42,407 nt of DNA from UBA3210 sp002363635 (GTDB taxonomy: Bacteria > Bacillota_I > Bacilli_A > RFN20 > CAG-449): positions 1 through 42,407 of the forward strand of contig CAMPBT010000010.1 in NCBI GenBank assembly GCA_946641515.1, in the 5' to 3' direction. Positions 1 to 10,225 of this stretch are shown in pieces (the first letter of the stretch is position 1; each line of letters opens with the position of its first letter). The position numbers and the translations under genes are program-made. The notes beneath the pieces are model-generated. The model made no database searches, was not told the origin of the DNA, and saw only the letters and a program-made list of their open reading frames with translations.

Positions 1-3000
1 ATTGATTTAAATGCAGATTTAGATATTGAAGGAATTAAATTATCTTTAAACGGACAAGTTAATTTAAATAATTCTGTCGTGTCTTCCGCGTTTGTAGTAT
101 CTTACAAAGACCATGATGTAAAAGTTAATGCATATGCTTTAGATGATGCTTCTTATTTAGACGTAGAATATGAAGGCCTTTCATATGGCTTTAAAGTTTC
201 AAAAACAGAAATTGATTCATTAATTAAAGAAGGAACATCTATTGCATTAGATTTAATTGATGAACAAAAAGCAAAAGAAATTAATTTTGAAGAAATTGAA
301 AACATCATTAAGAAGATTTTAAAGACATCTTATGAAGATGAAGTAAGAATTGAAAAAGAAAATGATAAATTTAATTTTATTTATTTAGATAATGTCATTT
401 CTTTATCTGATAAGACTGTTGAAGGTAAAGTACTTGGTAATACCTTTGTAGCCTCTATAAGTGAATTAAAAGATGTCTCATTTAATCCAAATGATAAAAT
501 TTATTATGCTCCTATTAATGGTCTAACTAACGTTAAAGGTTATTTAGATTATTATAAAGAAATTAAAGAATACAAAGGATATTCTTTAGTAGGACAAGTA
601 TCTTATTTAGATTACACATTTAATGTTGAATCTCATATTGATTCTTCATTAAATGAAAAGACAATCTTAACTATTACATATTTAGATAAAGACCATATTT
701 TATATGTCGATTACATTGATGAAAAAGCATATATCACATTTGGAGAAATTTCTTTATCATGTAGTAAAGATAAAGCTTCTTTTTATATCCTTGAATTAAT
801 TTCCTTAATTCCAGAAGATAAAGCAAGTTCATTAGAAGTAAAAGAAGTAGTTAAAGAATTCTTAGATAACCATAATGATTTATTAAAATCAATTGCATTA
901 AATGAAAATGGCATTAAGTTAACAGGTAAATATGCTGAAAATGAATATGTCTTAGATTTAGTTAAGGTAGAAGACGGATTTAAATTCTTATCATCAAATG
1001 ATAAATATGAAGTTAATTTAACTTTAACTAATGAAGATGTTTCTTTAGTAAGAAGAGAAGAAAATTATTTTGATGAAGATGATATTGATCAATTAATTTC
1101 ATATGTCAAAGACATTTATTCAAGTGTCAAAGATATGAATTTCTCAGCGTTAGTAAATTTAAGTGCGAAAATCGACGATGTTCCTTGTGTCTTAGAATCT
1201 AGAATTTCTGCATTAAATAATGAATATAAAGTTGATTTACTAACTAAAGCTTCTTTAAAAGATGGAGAAGAATTAGTTAAGGCAGTTATTAACGTTTATA
1301 AGACTTCTTCTTATTTAACTTTATATTATGATAATCATGTTTATGGATTTAAATTTGATACAACAGACTTTGAAACTCTAATTAAGAATTACAAAGCTAT
1401 TTATAAAGAGATTACAAATAAAGAATTAGAATTTAATTCATCTGATTTAGATGTAATTACATATTTAAATAAATTCTTAAGTAATTCATATGAAAATGAT
1501 GCTTCAATTGATTTAAATAACGATAAATTAACGGTGTCTTATAAAGAAGATGTCATTTCTTTATCTAAAGTTAATGATAATTATCTTTTAGATGCAGATA
1601 TTGAAGGTTATAAGGTTAATATTCTTTTAGATAATATCGATGTTGATTTTACTGTTGATAGCAATGTTAAATATGTTGAAGTAGACGGACTAGATAACGC
1701 ATTATCTTATATTGATTATGTAAAAGATATTATTAATTATAAAGGTTATGAACTAGTCGGTTCAGCGTCTTATAAAGGACTTAATTTAGATTATAGAGTA
1801 GATATTGATTCTTCATTTAACGTTAATACAAATATTGTATTAAGAAATCCTAATGAAAGAATTAATATCAACATCGAATATTTTGAAAATGTAGTCTATT
1901 TAGAAGTTGGAAATATTAATGTAAGTTGCTCTAAAGATGATTTATTAGAAGTCCTTGCAAAGACATTAAAATTATTTAATATCGAACTTAAAGGTTTCTC
2001 TATAAAAGAGACTTTAAACATTGTCGAAAATCTCAATGTTAAATTAGATTCATTCAAAGTTAATGAAAATGATTTAATGTTATCTCTTCTTTATAATGAA
2101 AAGGTTTTTAACGGTCAAATCACATTTGAAAATGATTGTATTAATGTAACTACAGATGCTTTAGATACATTTAGTTTAAAGATTAATGAATTTAAAGAAG
2201 ATCTAAAACATGAAAGTACAAAAGTCTACTTATCATATGATGATATTTCAGAATTATATGACTTAGGTAAAGAAGTTTATGATTTATATCAGTCAAAAGC
2301 TTTAGGTCTACATGTAAGTGCAGTTGATAAAACTAATCAATATTTCTCATCATTAACAGGTGATATTACGTTAAATTCACTTGATGCAATGAAGTTTGAT
2401 ATTAAGTTAGAAGGTAACTATAACATCACATTAAACGCAACTGTTATCGATAATAAAGCTTATGTTAAGGCTCAATATATTTCTAAAGGACAAGTAAATG
2501 AAGCTGGAGTTAAATTAGGCGATAACATTTATGAACTTGATTTTGCCTTTACTTATACATCATTTAAAGAAACAGTTCTTAAATCAGTTGGTATTTTAAA
2601 TACTGCATATGATTTAGGCATTGATATATCTTCATTTGATTCATCTTCCTTAATGGACAAACTTACTGAAGATAAGATTATTGAATATATTAATTTAGGA
2701 TTAGATGGAGATTATTTATCTAAGTTCTTCATTAATATCAATAACCATGTAACTGAAGTTAAGTACGATACATATTCATTCTTCATTAAGAAAAATGATG
2801 ATAATAACTTAGTTATTAGTACTGATATTGATTCTTATTCAGTAAGTGTAGAAGTTCTTAAAGATACTAAAGTAGTAGAAGTTGATACTGATACTAAATA
2901 TGTCGATGTTGATGTAGAAAAAGAATTCTCATACATCACAAAATATGCTTTAGATATTGCTTCATACCAAGGCTATAATATCCACGCTGATTTTGATTAT

Positions 3001-4980
3001 AAGAATGTTAATTACGATCTTGATTTAGCTATTGATGATGATTTCTCATTATATGCAGATGTAGTTATTACTATAACTAACGACGAAAAGAAAGAACCTC
3101 ATCACATTAAAGTATTCTTTAAAGATGATATTATCTCACTCATTTATGGAGGAGTTTCTTGCCAGATTGATAAAGATAATATTAAAGGCTTAATTAAAGA
3201 TATTTCTGGTTTACTTGCATTAGATTCTACAAGTGAAGAAAGTGTAAATGATGTAGTAACTTATATTACTGATTATGTCACTGCGCTTAAGTTTAAAGAT
3301 GAACAAGTAATAGGCGCAGATTTACATCTACTTGGTTCTTCTTATAAGATTAATTTAAAACTTGCAGAAGATGAAGGTATTAATAAAGGCTATAAATTCA
3401 TTATTAATGATTCTCTTAATACTATTGAAGTTAATGGCTTAATTACTGAAAACAAAGATAAAGTAGTCGTAGAAGAAGCTTCTTACTTAGATGAAAAGGC
3501 AATTAATGAAATCATTAAACTTGCAAATGAAGCTAAGAAGATATACTCCAATAAGCAGTTCTACGTTGAAGGTAATCTTGATTTAGATATAGATAAATCT
3601 ACTTCATATCATATCAACGCTCAAGTTAGAGGTGATTTCGTAGATCATACAAAACAAGTTTATGATTTACATGCTGAAGTTACTGATAATAATAAGCGTG
3701 GTGCAAACGTCATTTATGGAGATTTCCATTTTGAAAATGATATGGTCTATGTAAACGCTAAATACGGTGAATACATGGATATTAAAGTCAAGTTTGCACG
3801 TACTGATGTCTATAAAGCAGTTAATACATTACTTGATAAACTTGAAGCTTCCCCATTTGCGGATGGTAATTATGTAATGAACCAAGATGTAATGGACTTA
3901 ATCAATAAAATTTTGACTAGACTTGATCCAGCATCTCAAGTTGATGATCCAATTGGTAATATTACTAAACCAAAAGCAAATTCAGTTGGAGAAATCTTTG
4001 ATTATATTGAGAAAATTGTTTCATTAGACATTGAACATTTACTCGGATTAACTTTTGAGAATAACAAAATTAAGATTAATTATGGTAATCCATCATTTGT
4101 AAATGCTCAAATTACTCATGATGATGAAGGTCATATTACAGTTGCTGGTAATGGTTCATATGACAATATGACAATTAGAAATGGCAACTTAAAAGTCTTA
4201 GATTATGTCAAACGTTCATTTAAAGATGAAGGTTATACATATATGGAAGATGTTGTCCCACTTGCTGCAGGTGTTATGAATACAATTAACACTAGAAAAT
4301 ATGATGGCGGAGGTACAATTAATGCATCAATATTTGTTATTAATGTTGAAGCAAAAATTGAAGCTCTTAAGATGGAAGTTGATGAACATGGTAATCCATA
4401 TGGATATATTAAATTAAAGATTCCAAATATTTATAAGATTACTAAAGGCACTGGTATATTTTCTAAAGAAGTTAAATCAGATATTCATCCTATTATCTTC
4501 TTTGATAAAGATGGAAAGGTATATATAAGTAGAACATTAAATTACAAAAAGAATGTGCCTACAACTGAATACATCCATTATGATTCTATGAAAGAATTTG
4601 GAGATGATCTAATTAATGCAATTGTTTGGATGGGTTATTTCAATGAAGATGTCTTGAATTTACTTATGGATAGTAAGTCAACTCAACAAGAAGCAAATAT
4701 CCTTAAATCTTATACTCATAACGGCAATTCATACACATTGGGACTTGGCATGGAATGCTTGACTGATAAAGTAAGCTCTGCAAATATTACATTCAATTTA
4801 GTAGATAAAGAAGTTTCTACTAGTGAAGGAACAAAGACAGAAAAATTCCTTAACAGTGTAAGCGGAAAGGCTAAAGTATATGTTGATTTAACATTCAATT
4901 TAGCGTTAAATTCTATTGGAACAGTTGACTATACAGGTATGCCTACTCCTGAATCAATGAGAAATAATAATAAATTATAA
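1..4980 (+). CDS. Giant repeat-containing protein, 5' end outside window
   Basis: The frame is open from base 1, so the GTG at 79 is not the real start; 1659 codons are visible and the N-terminus is missing. I do not recognise the family. The chain is rich in Asp, Asn, Lys, Leu, Ser and Tyr with predicted alternating beta-strands and helices. It contains at least three long repeats of about 390-410 residues: a block with [D/E]-V-D-G-L, Y-I-D-Y and Y-K-G-Y occurs near bases 505-590, 1680-1755 and 2905-2985, and a second landmark (V-S-C-x-K-D followed by a helix) near 750, 1915 and 3150. The last quarter (from about 3560) is more divergent. No LPXTG-type anchor or membrane segment is seen near the C-terminus, which ends in N-N-N-K-L. 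A secreted or surface-attached protein is my inference from composition; the absent N-terminus would show a signal peptide or lipobox. Confidence 0.8.
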   Translation: MDLNADLDIEGIKLSLNGQVNLNNSVVSSAFVVSYKDHDVKVNAYALDDASYLDVEYEGLSYGFKVSKTEIDSLIKEGTSIALDLIDEQKAKEINFEEIENIIKKILKTSYEDEVRIEKENDKFNFIYLDNVISLSDKTVEGKVLGNTFVASISELKDVSFNPNDKIYYAPINGLTNVKGYLDYYKEIKEYKGYSLVGQVSYLDYTFNVESHIDSSLNEKTILTITYLDKDHILYVDYIDEKAYITFGEISLSCSKDKASFYILELISLIPEDKASSLEVKEVVKEFLDNHNDLLKSIALNENGIKLTGKYAENEYVLDLVKVEDGFKFLSSNDKYEVNLTLTNEDVSLVRREENYFDEDDIDQLISYVKDIYSSVKDMNFSALVNLSAKIDDVPCVLESRISALNNEYKVDLLTKASLKDGEELVKAVINVYKTSSYLTLYYDNHVYGFKFDTTDFETLIKNYKAIYKEITNKELEFNSSDLDVITYLNKFLSNSYENDASIDLNNDKLTVSYKEDVISLSKVNDNYLLDADIEGYKVNILLDNIDVDFTVDSNVKYVEVDGLDNALSYIDYVKDIINYKGYELVGSASYKGLNLDYRVDIDSSFNVNTNIVLRNPNERININIEYFENVVYLEVGNINVSCSKDDLLEVLAKTLKLFNIELKGFSIKETLNIVENLNVKLDSFKVNENDLMLSLLYNEKVFNGQITFENDCINVTTDALDTFSLKINEFKEDLKHESTKVYLSYDDISELYDLGKEVYDLYQSKALGLHVSAVDKTNQYFSSLTGDITLNSLDAMKFDIKLEGNYNITLNATVIDNKAYVKAQYISKGQVNEAGVKLGDNIYELDFAFTYTSFKETVLKSVGILNTAYDLGIDISSFDSSSLMDKLTEDKIIEYINLGLDGDYLSKFFININNHVTEVKYDTYSFFIKKNDDNNLVISTDIDSYSVSVEVLKDTKVVEVDTDTKYVDVDVEKEFSYITKYALDIASYQGYNIHADFDYKNVNYDLDLAIDDDFSLYADVVITITNDEKKEPHHIKVFFKDDIISLIYGGVSCQIDKDNIKGLIKDISGLLALDSTSEESVNDVVTYITDYVTALKFKDEQVIGADLHLLGSSYKINLKLAEDEGINKGYKFIINDSLNTIEVNGLITENKDKVVVEEASYLDEKAINEIIKLANEAKKIYSNKQFYVEGNLDLDIDKSTSYHINAQVRGDFVDHTKQVYDLHAEVTDNNKRGANVIYGDFHFENDMVYVNAKYGEYMDIKVKFARTDVYKAVNTLLDKLEASPFADGNYVMNQDVMDLINKILTRLDPASQVDDPIGNITKPKANSVGEIFDYIEKIVSLDIEHLLGLTFENNKIKINYGNPSFVNAQITHDDEGHITVAGNGSYDNMTIRNGNLKVLDYVKRSFKDEGYTYMEDVVPLAAGVMNTINTRKYDGGGTINASIFVINVEAKIEALKMEVDEHGNPYGYIKLKIPNIYKITKGTGIFSKEVKSDIHPIIFFDKDGKVYISRTLNYKKNVPTTEYIHYDSMKEFGDDLINAIVWMGYFNEDVLNLLMDSKSTQQEANILKSYTHNGNSYTLGLGMECLTDKVSSANITFNLVDKEVSTSEGTKTEKFLNSVSGKAKVYVDLTFNLALNSIGTVDYTGMPTPESMRNNNKL

Positions 4981-5001
4981 TTTATTTATTCTAGTAAAAA
5001 G

Positions 5002-5042
5002 AAAAAGCATAGTTGATTTAATTAATTCAATTATGCTTTTTT
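5002..5042. terminator. Bidirectional intrinsic terminator
   Basis: An inverted repeat (arms 5002-5016 and 5027-5042, one G-T pair, about 10-base loop) with A-tract on the left and T-tract on the right lies between the converging giant repeat gene and rnhC, so it can end both transcripts. Confidence 0.85.
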
Positions 5043-5046
5043 AAAC

Positions 5047-5952
5047 TTATAAATTCTTATAATTAACGAAATTGATTTTGATATAGTCTTTTAATTTATC
5101 TTTACCAATTTTGCGCGAAATAATTTTGGCGACTTCATCAACTTTAAGTGACGCTCCTAGAGGAATAGTAACGCCCAACGCTGCACTCATTGCATCTATT
5201 TCATCTAAAAATATTGATCTAGCAATAATTGATGAAACCGCAACAGAAGGGTAATATGTTTCGCCTTTAGTTTTAAAGGTAATATTAGTATTTACAATTT
5301 GTTTTTGATTTTGTAAATATGAATAATATTTATCGACATCACAGAATTGATCAACAAAGCAAGGTTCATTTCCAACTTTGTTTCTTACTTTAAGTAAAGC
5401 GTTGTTATGTAATAATGCTTTAATTGAATTCATTGTTTGACCTAATTCAATTTGTTCATTATATTTTGTATTTGGACATACTTGTTTAATATAGATAACT
5501 TCTTCCATTAATTTTGGCGCGATTTCTTTTATTTTTTTATCAGTCAATCTTTTAGAGTCATCTACTCCAAGTCTTCTTAAATAATCTAGTTGAGAAGCTT
5601 TTACATAGGAAGCAACAACTACTACTGGGCCAAAGAAATCTCCAGTACCTACTTCATCACTTCCGATTTGATCATCTAAATATAACCATTCTGCTTTTAG
5701 TTTATGCTTAGATACATTTAACGAGGCATTTTCATCCCAAATATGAGATTCATTTAATGCGGAAGGACCATTAAAAAGGGCCTTTAGGCCTTTAGAAGAT
5801 GAATAGATAGTAATTACTACATCATCTATAGTTTTTGCTTGCCAAAGAATGTAATTTTCAGGTTTAGAAGATCCTTCTATCTTTGAAGAAGCATAGAATT
5901 CATCCATTTTCTTTAATGTCTCATTAGTAATTTTTAATGTAACTGATGCCAT
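5047..5952 (-). CDS. rnhC: Ribonuclease HIII
   Basis: Cytoplasmic endonuclease that cleaves the RNA strand of RNA-DNA hybrids. The protein is 301 aa when started at the ATG at 5952, which is preceded by a GAGG Shine-Dalgarno at good spacing; an upstream in-frame ATG at 5979 would add nine hydrophobic residues without a better site. An N-terminal TBP-like substrate-binding region (about residues 1-85) precedes the catalytic domain, whose signature G-S-D-E-V-G-T-G-D-F-F-G-P has D99 and E100 as metal ligands; a D-D-S-K-R-L motif follows near residue 132. The D-E-V-G form with an N-terminal extension distinguishes HIII from HII. It is divergent from mutS2 with an 83-bp gap and converges on the giant repeat gene. 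Confidence 0.95.
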   Translation of the reverse strand: MASVTLKITNETLKKMDEFYASSKIEGSSKPENYILWQAKTIDDVVITIYSSSKGLKALFNGPSALNESHIWDENASLNVSKHKLKAEWLYLDDQIGSDEVGTGDFFGPVVVVASYVKASQLDYLRRLGVDDSKRLTDKKIKEIAPKLMEEVIYIKQVCPNTKYNEQIELGQTMNSIKALLHNNALLKVRNKVGNEPCFVDQFCDVDKYYSYLQNQKQIVNTNITFKTKGETYYPSVAVSSIIARSIFLDEIDAMSAALGVTIPLGASLKVDEVAKIISRKIGKDKLKDYIKINFVNYKNL

Positions 5953-6035
5953 AACTAACCTCAAATATAAGTATATCAAAAAATAAATATATATAAATAT
6001 ATTTTTCTTTGCTAAAATAGTAACGGTAAAAGATT

Positions 6036-8339
6036 ATGAAAAATATTTATAGCACATTAGAATTTGATATCGTTAAAAAGCAAATAGAACAATACGCGAA
6101 AACTGAAAGAGCATTACGTCTTATTCGTGAACTTCAAATGTTTGACGATGAAGAAGAATTAAAAGATGAACTAGGTTACCTAGATGAAATGATCTCTTAT
6201 ACAGTTAAATATCGCGCTTTATCTATTTACCCACATAATGATATCTACGTACAAATTAAAGGTTTAGAAAAAGATTCAATTGGTTCAATTGAACTCTTTT
6301 ACCAAGTCTCATCTTTACTTGGTAATATTGAAGAAATTAAAGAAGCTTCACCTAAAGATGATAAATATCCTCGTATTATGGCACTTATTTCTTCTATGGT
6401 TGAAATTCCTTCTTTAAAAAATCAAATTGATAGAATTATTACTCCTTCTTTAGAAGTAAGTGATAATGCATCAAGCACTTTAAGAACTATTAGAAACCAA
6501 ATTAGAAATGAACAAAATTCTCAAAGTAAGATTATTGGTTCTTTATTATCTAGATATAAAGATGTCTTAAATTCTGATAAATATACTTTTAGAGATGAAG
6601 CATATGTTCTTCCAGTTAAGGCTACCAATAAGAATTCAGTCTCAGGTATTGTTGTTGATGAATCTGATTCAGGCCTTACTGTCTTTATTGAACCTACAGA
6701 AATCCTTGAATCAAATTCAAAGATTGCGCGTTTAAAAGAAAAAGAATTTGAAGAAATTCAAAAGATTTTAGCAGAATTATCTAGTTATACTATTCGTTAT
6801 TCAACAGAAATTTTACTTGATTTAGATTTAATTTCTAAAATAGATTTCTTACTTGCAAAAGCTCATTATGCTCTTGAAATTAATGGTGAAGTTGCTTCTT
6901 TAACTGATGAAAGAAAGATTATGTTAAAGAATGCTAGACACCCTTTAATTGATAAAAAGAAAGTGGTTGCAAACTCCTTCTTCCTTGATAAAGAGAAGAT
7001 TATGGTTATTTCTGGTCCTAATGCAGGTGGTAAGACAGTTGCGTTAAAAGTTATTGGCTTACTTGTTTTAATGAACCAGTGTGGACTTGCTCTTCCTACT
7101 AGTGAAAAAGCAACATTATGTTATTTTGATAATATTTATGTTGATATGGGTGATAACCAATCATTACTTGATAACTTATCTACTTTCTCAGGCCACATTA
7201 AGAATTTAACTGAAATTATTGATTCGATTACTGATAAATCATTAGTAATTCTTGATGAACTTGGAACTGGTACTTCTCCTTTAGAAGGTGAAGCTCTAGG
7301 GGTAGGGGTTATTGAACATTTACATGAGCTAGGATGTTTTGGTATTTTTACTTCTCACTATGAAGGGTTAAAGAATTTCGCTCTTGAACATGATTATATT
7401 CTTAATGCTTCTATGGCCTTTGATGAAGAAAATATTTCTCCTACATACCATTTAAGACTTGGAGTAGCAGGTAAATCATATGGTATTGCCCTTGCAACTC
7501 GTATGAATTTAAATCATGATGTTTTATCTAAAGCTCAAGTATATTTAGATGAAAAAGTAAAGACTGATAAAGATATTACTTTACAAGCTCTTAACCAAAA
7601 GTTAGAAGAAAACGAAGGTATTCGTTATGAACTTCAAAAAGCTCAAGAAGAAATTGAAAAACAAAAACATCATTTAGATAATGAAATTGAAAAATATAAA
7701 CGTCTTGAAAATAAGATCTTCTTAGATTCAGAAAAGAAGAAGGATGAATTAATTAAGGATGCTAAAGAACAAATTGATGCGATTGTTGAAGAGATGAAGC
7801 AAAAAGAAAACTTCAAATTACATGAAGTTATCGGCGCTAAAAAGAAACTTGATGATTTATCTTCTAAGGAAGAAGATGAAGAAGAAGCAACAATTACTAT
7901 TAATGTCGGTGATAATGTAAGAATGATTGATTCAGATATTTCTGGTAAGGTCATTAAGTTAAAAGGTGAAAATGTCACTTTACTTACTGATAGAGGAATG
8001 AACTTAAATGTTAAATTAAATCAATTACAACATTATGTACCTAAGGCTAAAAAGAAACAAAATATGTTTGTTTCTGGATTTAGAACCATGAAGAGCGTAC
8101 CTCTTGAATGTAATATTGTTGGAGAATATGTTGAAGAAGGTATTCAAATCGTTGATAAATATCTTGATGACTGTGTTTCAGTTCATTATAAAGAATGCCG
8201 TATTATTCACGGACATGGTACTGGTAAATTAAGAGAAGCAGTCCATAAATATTTAGATACTCGTAAAGATATTAAATCATATCGTTTAGGCGGTATGGGA
8301 GAAGGTGGAGTAGGGGCAACAGTTGTTTACTTCAAATAA
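6036..8339 (+). CDS. mutS2: Endonuclease MutS2
   Basis: MutS-family ATPase and Smr nuclease linked to suppression of recombination and, in Bacillus, to rescue of collided ribosomes. The 767 residues are normal length. An N-terminal helical core and clamp (about 1-310) is followed by the ATPase with Walker A G-P-N-A-G-G-K-T near residue 327, Walker B I-L-D-E-L-G-T-G near 407 and an S-H-Y motif. A Lys/Glu-rich coiled coil covers about 510-620, then a KOW-like linker. The Smr domain closes the protein, with H-G-H-G-T-G-K-L near 726 and G-G-M-G-E-G-G-V-G at the end. The mismatch-recognition domain I of MutS is absent, as expected for MutS2. Only 8 bases separate it from uvrC, so the two are probably co-transcribed. 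Confidence 0.96.
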   Translation: MKNIYSTLEFDIVKKQIEQYAKTERALRLIRELQMFDDEEELKDELGYLDEMISYTVKYRALSIYPHNDIYVQIKGLEKDSIGSIELFYQVSSLLGNIEEIKEASPKDDKYPRIMALISSMVEIPSLKNQIDRIITPSLEVSDNASSTLRTIRNQIRNEQNSQSKIIGSLLSRYKDVLNSDKYTFRDEAYVLPVKATNKNSVSGIVVDESDSGLTVFIEPTEILESNSKIARLKEKEFEEIQKILAELSSYTIRYSTEILLDLDLISKIDFLLAKAHYALEINGEVASLTDERKIMLKNARHPLIDKKKVVANSFFLDKEKIMVISGPNAGGKTVALKVIGLLVLMNQCGLALPTSEKATLCYFDNIYVDMGDNQSLLDNLSTFSGHIKNLTEIIDSITDKSLVILDELGTGTSPLEGEALGVGVIEHLHELGCFGIFTSHYEGLKNFALEHDYILNASMAFDEENISPTYHLRLGVAGKSYGIALATRMNLNHDVLSKAQVYLDEKVKTDKDITLQALNQKLEENEGIRYELQKAQEEIEKQKHHLDNEIEKYKRLENKIFLDSEKKKDELIKDAKEQIDAIVEEMKQKENFKLHEVIGAKKKLDDLSSKEEDEEEATITINVGDNVRMIDSDISGKVIKLKGENVTLLTDRGMNLNVKLNQLQHYVPKAKKKQNMFVSGFRTMKSVPLECNIVGEYVEEGIQIVDKYLDDCVSVHYKECRIIHGHGTGKLREAVHKYLDTRKDIKSYRLGGMGEGGVGATVVYFK

Positions 8340-8347
8340 GGATAAAA

Positions 8348-10108
8348 ATGATAAATACAGAGATTGTTAGAGCCAAAATTGAACTCTTAAGTACTAAACC
8401 TGGTGTTTATCTTATGAAAAATAGTGAAGGTACTATTATTTATGTAGGTAAAGCTAAGTCATTAGTTAAGAGAGTAAAACAATACTTTACTCGTCCTCAA
8501 GAGGGTAAAGTTTTAAGAATGGTTCGAGAAATCGCTGACTTCGATACTATTGAAACTACTTCTGAAAAAGAAGCATTGTTACTGGAAATTAATTTAATTA
8601 GACAACATTATCCTAAATTTAATATTTTACTTAAAGATGGTAAATCTTATCCTTTTATCGCACTAAAAAGAAAAGATGATCCATATTTAAAAATTGCTTA
8701 TAAAGATAATGATAAGAATTTTAAATATTTTGGTCCTTATCCTTCTTCTAAAGCAGTTTATTCTACTATCGATTTACTTAATAAATTATATCCATTAAGA
8801 AAATGTCGTACTTTAAAAAAAGAACCTTGTATGTATTATCATCTTGGTCAATGTCTTGCTCCTTGCATTCATAAAATTTCAAAAGAAGAATATGAGCCTT
8901 TAATTAATGAAATTACTTCTTTCTTAAATGGAGATAATTCAAGAATTAAAGCAAGTACTGAAGCAAAGATGAAAGAAGCTTCTGAAAATTTAGAATTTGA
9001 AAAAGCCTTAGAATATAAAAATATCATTGATGGTATTAATGAAATTAATAAAAAACAGGCTATCATGATGGAAGATAAGACGGATAGAGATGTTATTGCA
9101 ACTTCTACTAGAGATAACTATATGTCTATTTGTATTGTCACTTATAGACATGGGGTATTACTTGGCAAAGACTTGCATGTAGTTGAGGCTTTTGATGAAC
9201 AAAATGAACAATTAGAAGATCTAATCTTCCAATATTATTCAACTCATCATGTACCTAAAGAAGTTATTGTACCTACTGAAGAATTAGCATCTGATTTATC
9301 CTATTTATTAGATGCGAAAGTTATTTCCCCTTCTAGAGGTAAGAAGAAAGATATGCTTTTAATTGCGTTAGAAAACGCTAAAAAAGGATTAGATGAACAT
9401 TTCTTAACGGCAAGACTAGAAGATGATAATTTAGCATTACTTGAAGAACTTGGTTCACTTTTACATATTAAGACTCCTTTAAGAATTGAATTATTTGATA
9501 ACTCTCATATTCAAGGAGCATATGCAGTAGGCGCGATGGTTGTCTTTATAAACGGAGAAAAGGCACCAGGAGAATATCGTAAATACAACATCAAAGAATC
9601 TGATGGTAAAGACGATTTAAAATCAATGGAAGAAGTCTTAACTAGAAGATATACTCGTTTAATAGTAGAAAATAGACCTTTACCAGATTTAGTTATCGTT
9701 GATGGAGGTCAAAACCAAATGAATGTAGCGTTAGAAGTAATGGATAACTTAGGCTTATCTATTCCTATCGCAGGTTTATATAAAAACGATAAACATCAAA
9801 CTAATGGTTTAATGTATAACGAAGAGATGTATCCTTTAGATCATAAGAGTAAGCTCTTCTTGATGCTTGTTAGAATGCAAGATGAAGTCCATAGATTTGC
9901 CATTACTACCCATAGAAATAAAAGATCTAAAGGCTTAACTAATTCTTTTTTAGATGATATTAAAGGACTTGGTAAAAAACGTCTTGAAGTTCTACTTAAA
10001 ACTTATCCTACTTTAGATGATTTAAAGAAAGTAAGTATTGAAGAATTACAGACTATTGTACCTTTAAATATTGCCCAAGAAATTAAAAATAAAGTTGAAA
10101 AAATGTAA
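8348..10108 (+). CDS. uvrC: UvrABC system subunit C
   Basis: Dual-incision nuclease of nucleotide excision repair; partner of UvrA/UvrB. Length 586 aa is typical. The N-terminal GIY-YIG nuclease shows K-P-G-V-Y-L and I-I-Y-V-G-K-A-K (about residues 15-40). A Cys cluster with C-R-T-L...C-M-Y-Y-H-L-G-Q-C...C follows near 153-175. The UVR domain that contacts UvrB is about 205-240. The RNase-H-like second nuclease starts at I-E-L-F-D-N-S-H-I-Q-G (about 380), with V-D-G-G near 455. Tandem helix-hairpin-helix motifs (G-L-G-K-K-R) end the protein. The start ATG has an AAGGAT site 5 bases upstream, and the gene follows mutS2 closely, making a two-gene repair operon that ends at the terminator at 10107. 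Confidence 0.96.
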   Translation: MINTEIVRAKIELLSTKPGVYLMKNSEGTIIYVGKAKSLVKRVKQYFTRPQEGKVLRMVREIADFDTIETTSEKEALLLEINLIRQHYPKFNILLKDGKSYPFIALKRKDDPYLKIAYKDNDKNFKYFGPYPSSKAVYSTIDLLNKLYPLRKCRTLKKEPCMYYHLGQCLAPCIHKISKEEYEPLINEITSFLNGDNSRIKASTEAKMKEASENLEFEKALEYKNIIDGINEINKKQAIMMEDKTDRDVIATSTRDNYMSICIVTYRHGVLLGKDLHVVEAFDEQNEQLEDLIFQYYSTHHVPKEVIVPTEELASDLSYLLDAKVISPSRGKKKDMLLIALENAKKGLDEHFLTARLEDDNLALLEELGSLLHIKTPLRIELFDNSHIQGAYAVGAMVVFINGEKAPGEYRKYNIKESDGKDDLKSMEEVLTRRYTRLIVENRPLPDLVIVDGGQNQMNVALEVMDNLGLSIPIAGLYKNDKHQTNGLMYNEEMYPLDHKSKLFLMLVRMQDEVHRFAITTHRNKRSKGLTNSFLDDIKGLGKKRLEVLLKTYPTLDDLKKVSIEELQTIVPLNIAQEIKNKVEKM

Positions 10109-10138
10109 AAAAGAAGATTTGAAAAAATTCTTCTTTTT
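10107..10138 (+). terminator. Intrinsic terminator after uvrC
   Basis: A-rich left arm ending in GAAG at 10116, short loop, right arm TTCTTCTTTTT at 10128-10138. The sequence is nearly the same as the terminator at 11133-11163, which matters for the duplication of the next gene. Confidence 0.8.
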
Positions 10139-10176
10139 ATTATATAAAAAGAACAAATTGTCAAGATTTGAAATGT

Positions 10177-10204
10177 TTGTGACAAAAATATACATTTGTA
10201 TTAT
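10177..10204 (+). promoter_or_regulatory. Candidate sigma-A promoter for first oxidoreductase gene
   Basis: TTGTGA at 10177-10182 and TATTAT at 10199-10204 with a 16-base spacer, 21 bases before the chosen ATG. TTGTCA at 10158-10163 and TGACAA at 10180-10185 form an inverted repeat over the -35 box that could be an operator; that last point is only a guess. Confidence 0.5.
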
Positions 10205-10225
10205 AAACTAAAAGGAGATAATAAT

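Noticed and set aside
7670..7978. 102-aa minus-strand frame inside mutS2
   Set aside because: Complement of the Lys/Glu coiled-coil region; Ser/Phe/Leu-rich shadow without a ribosome site.
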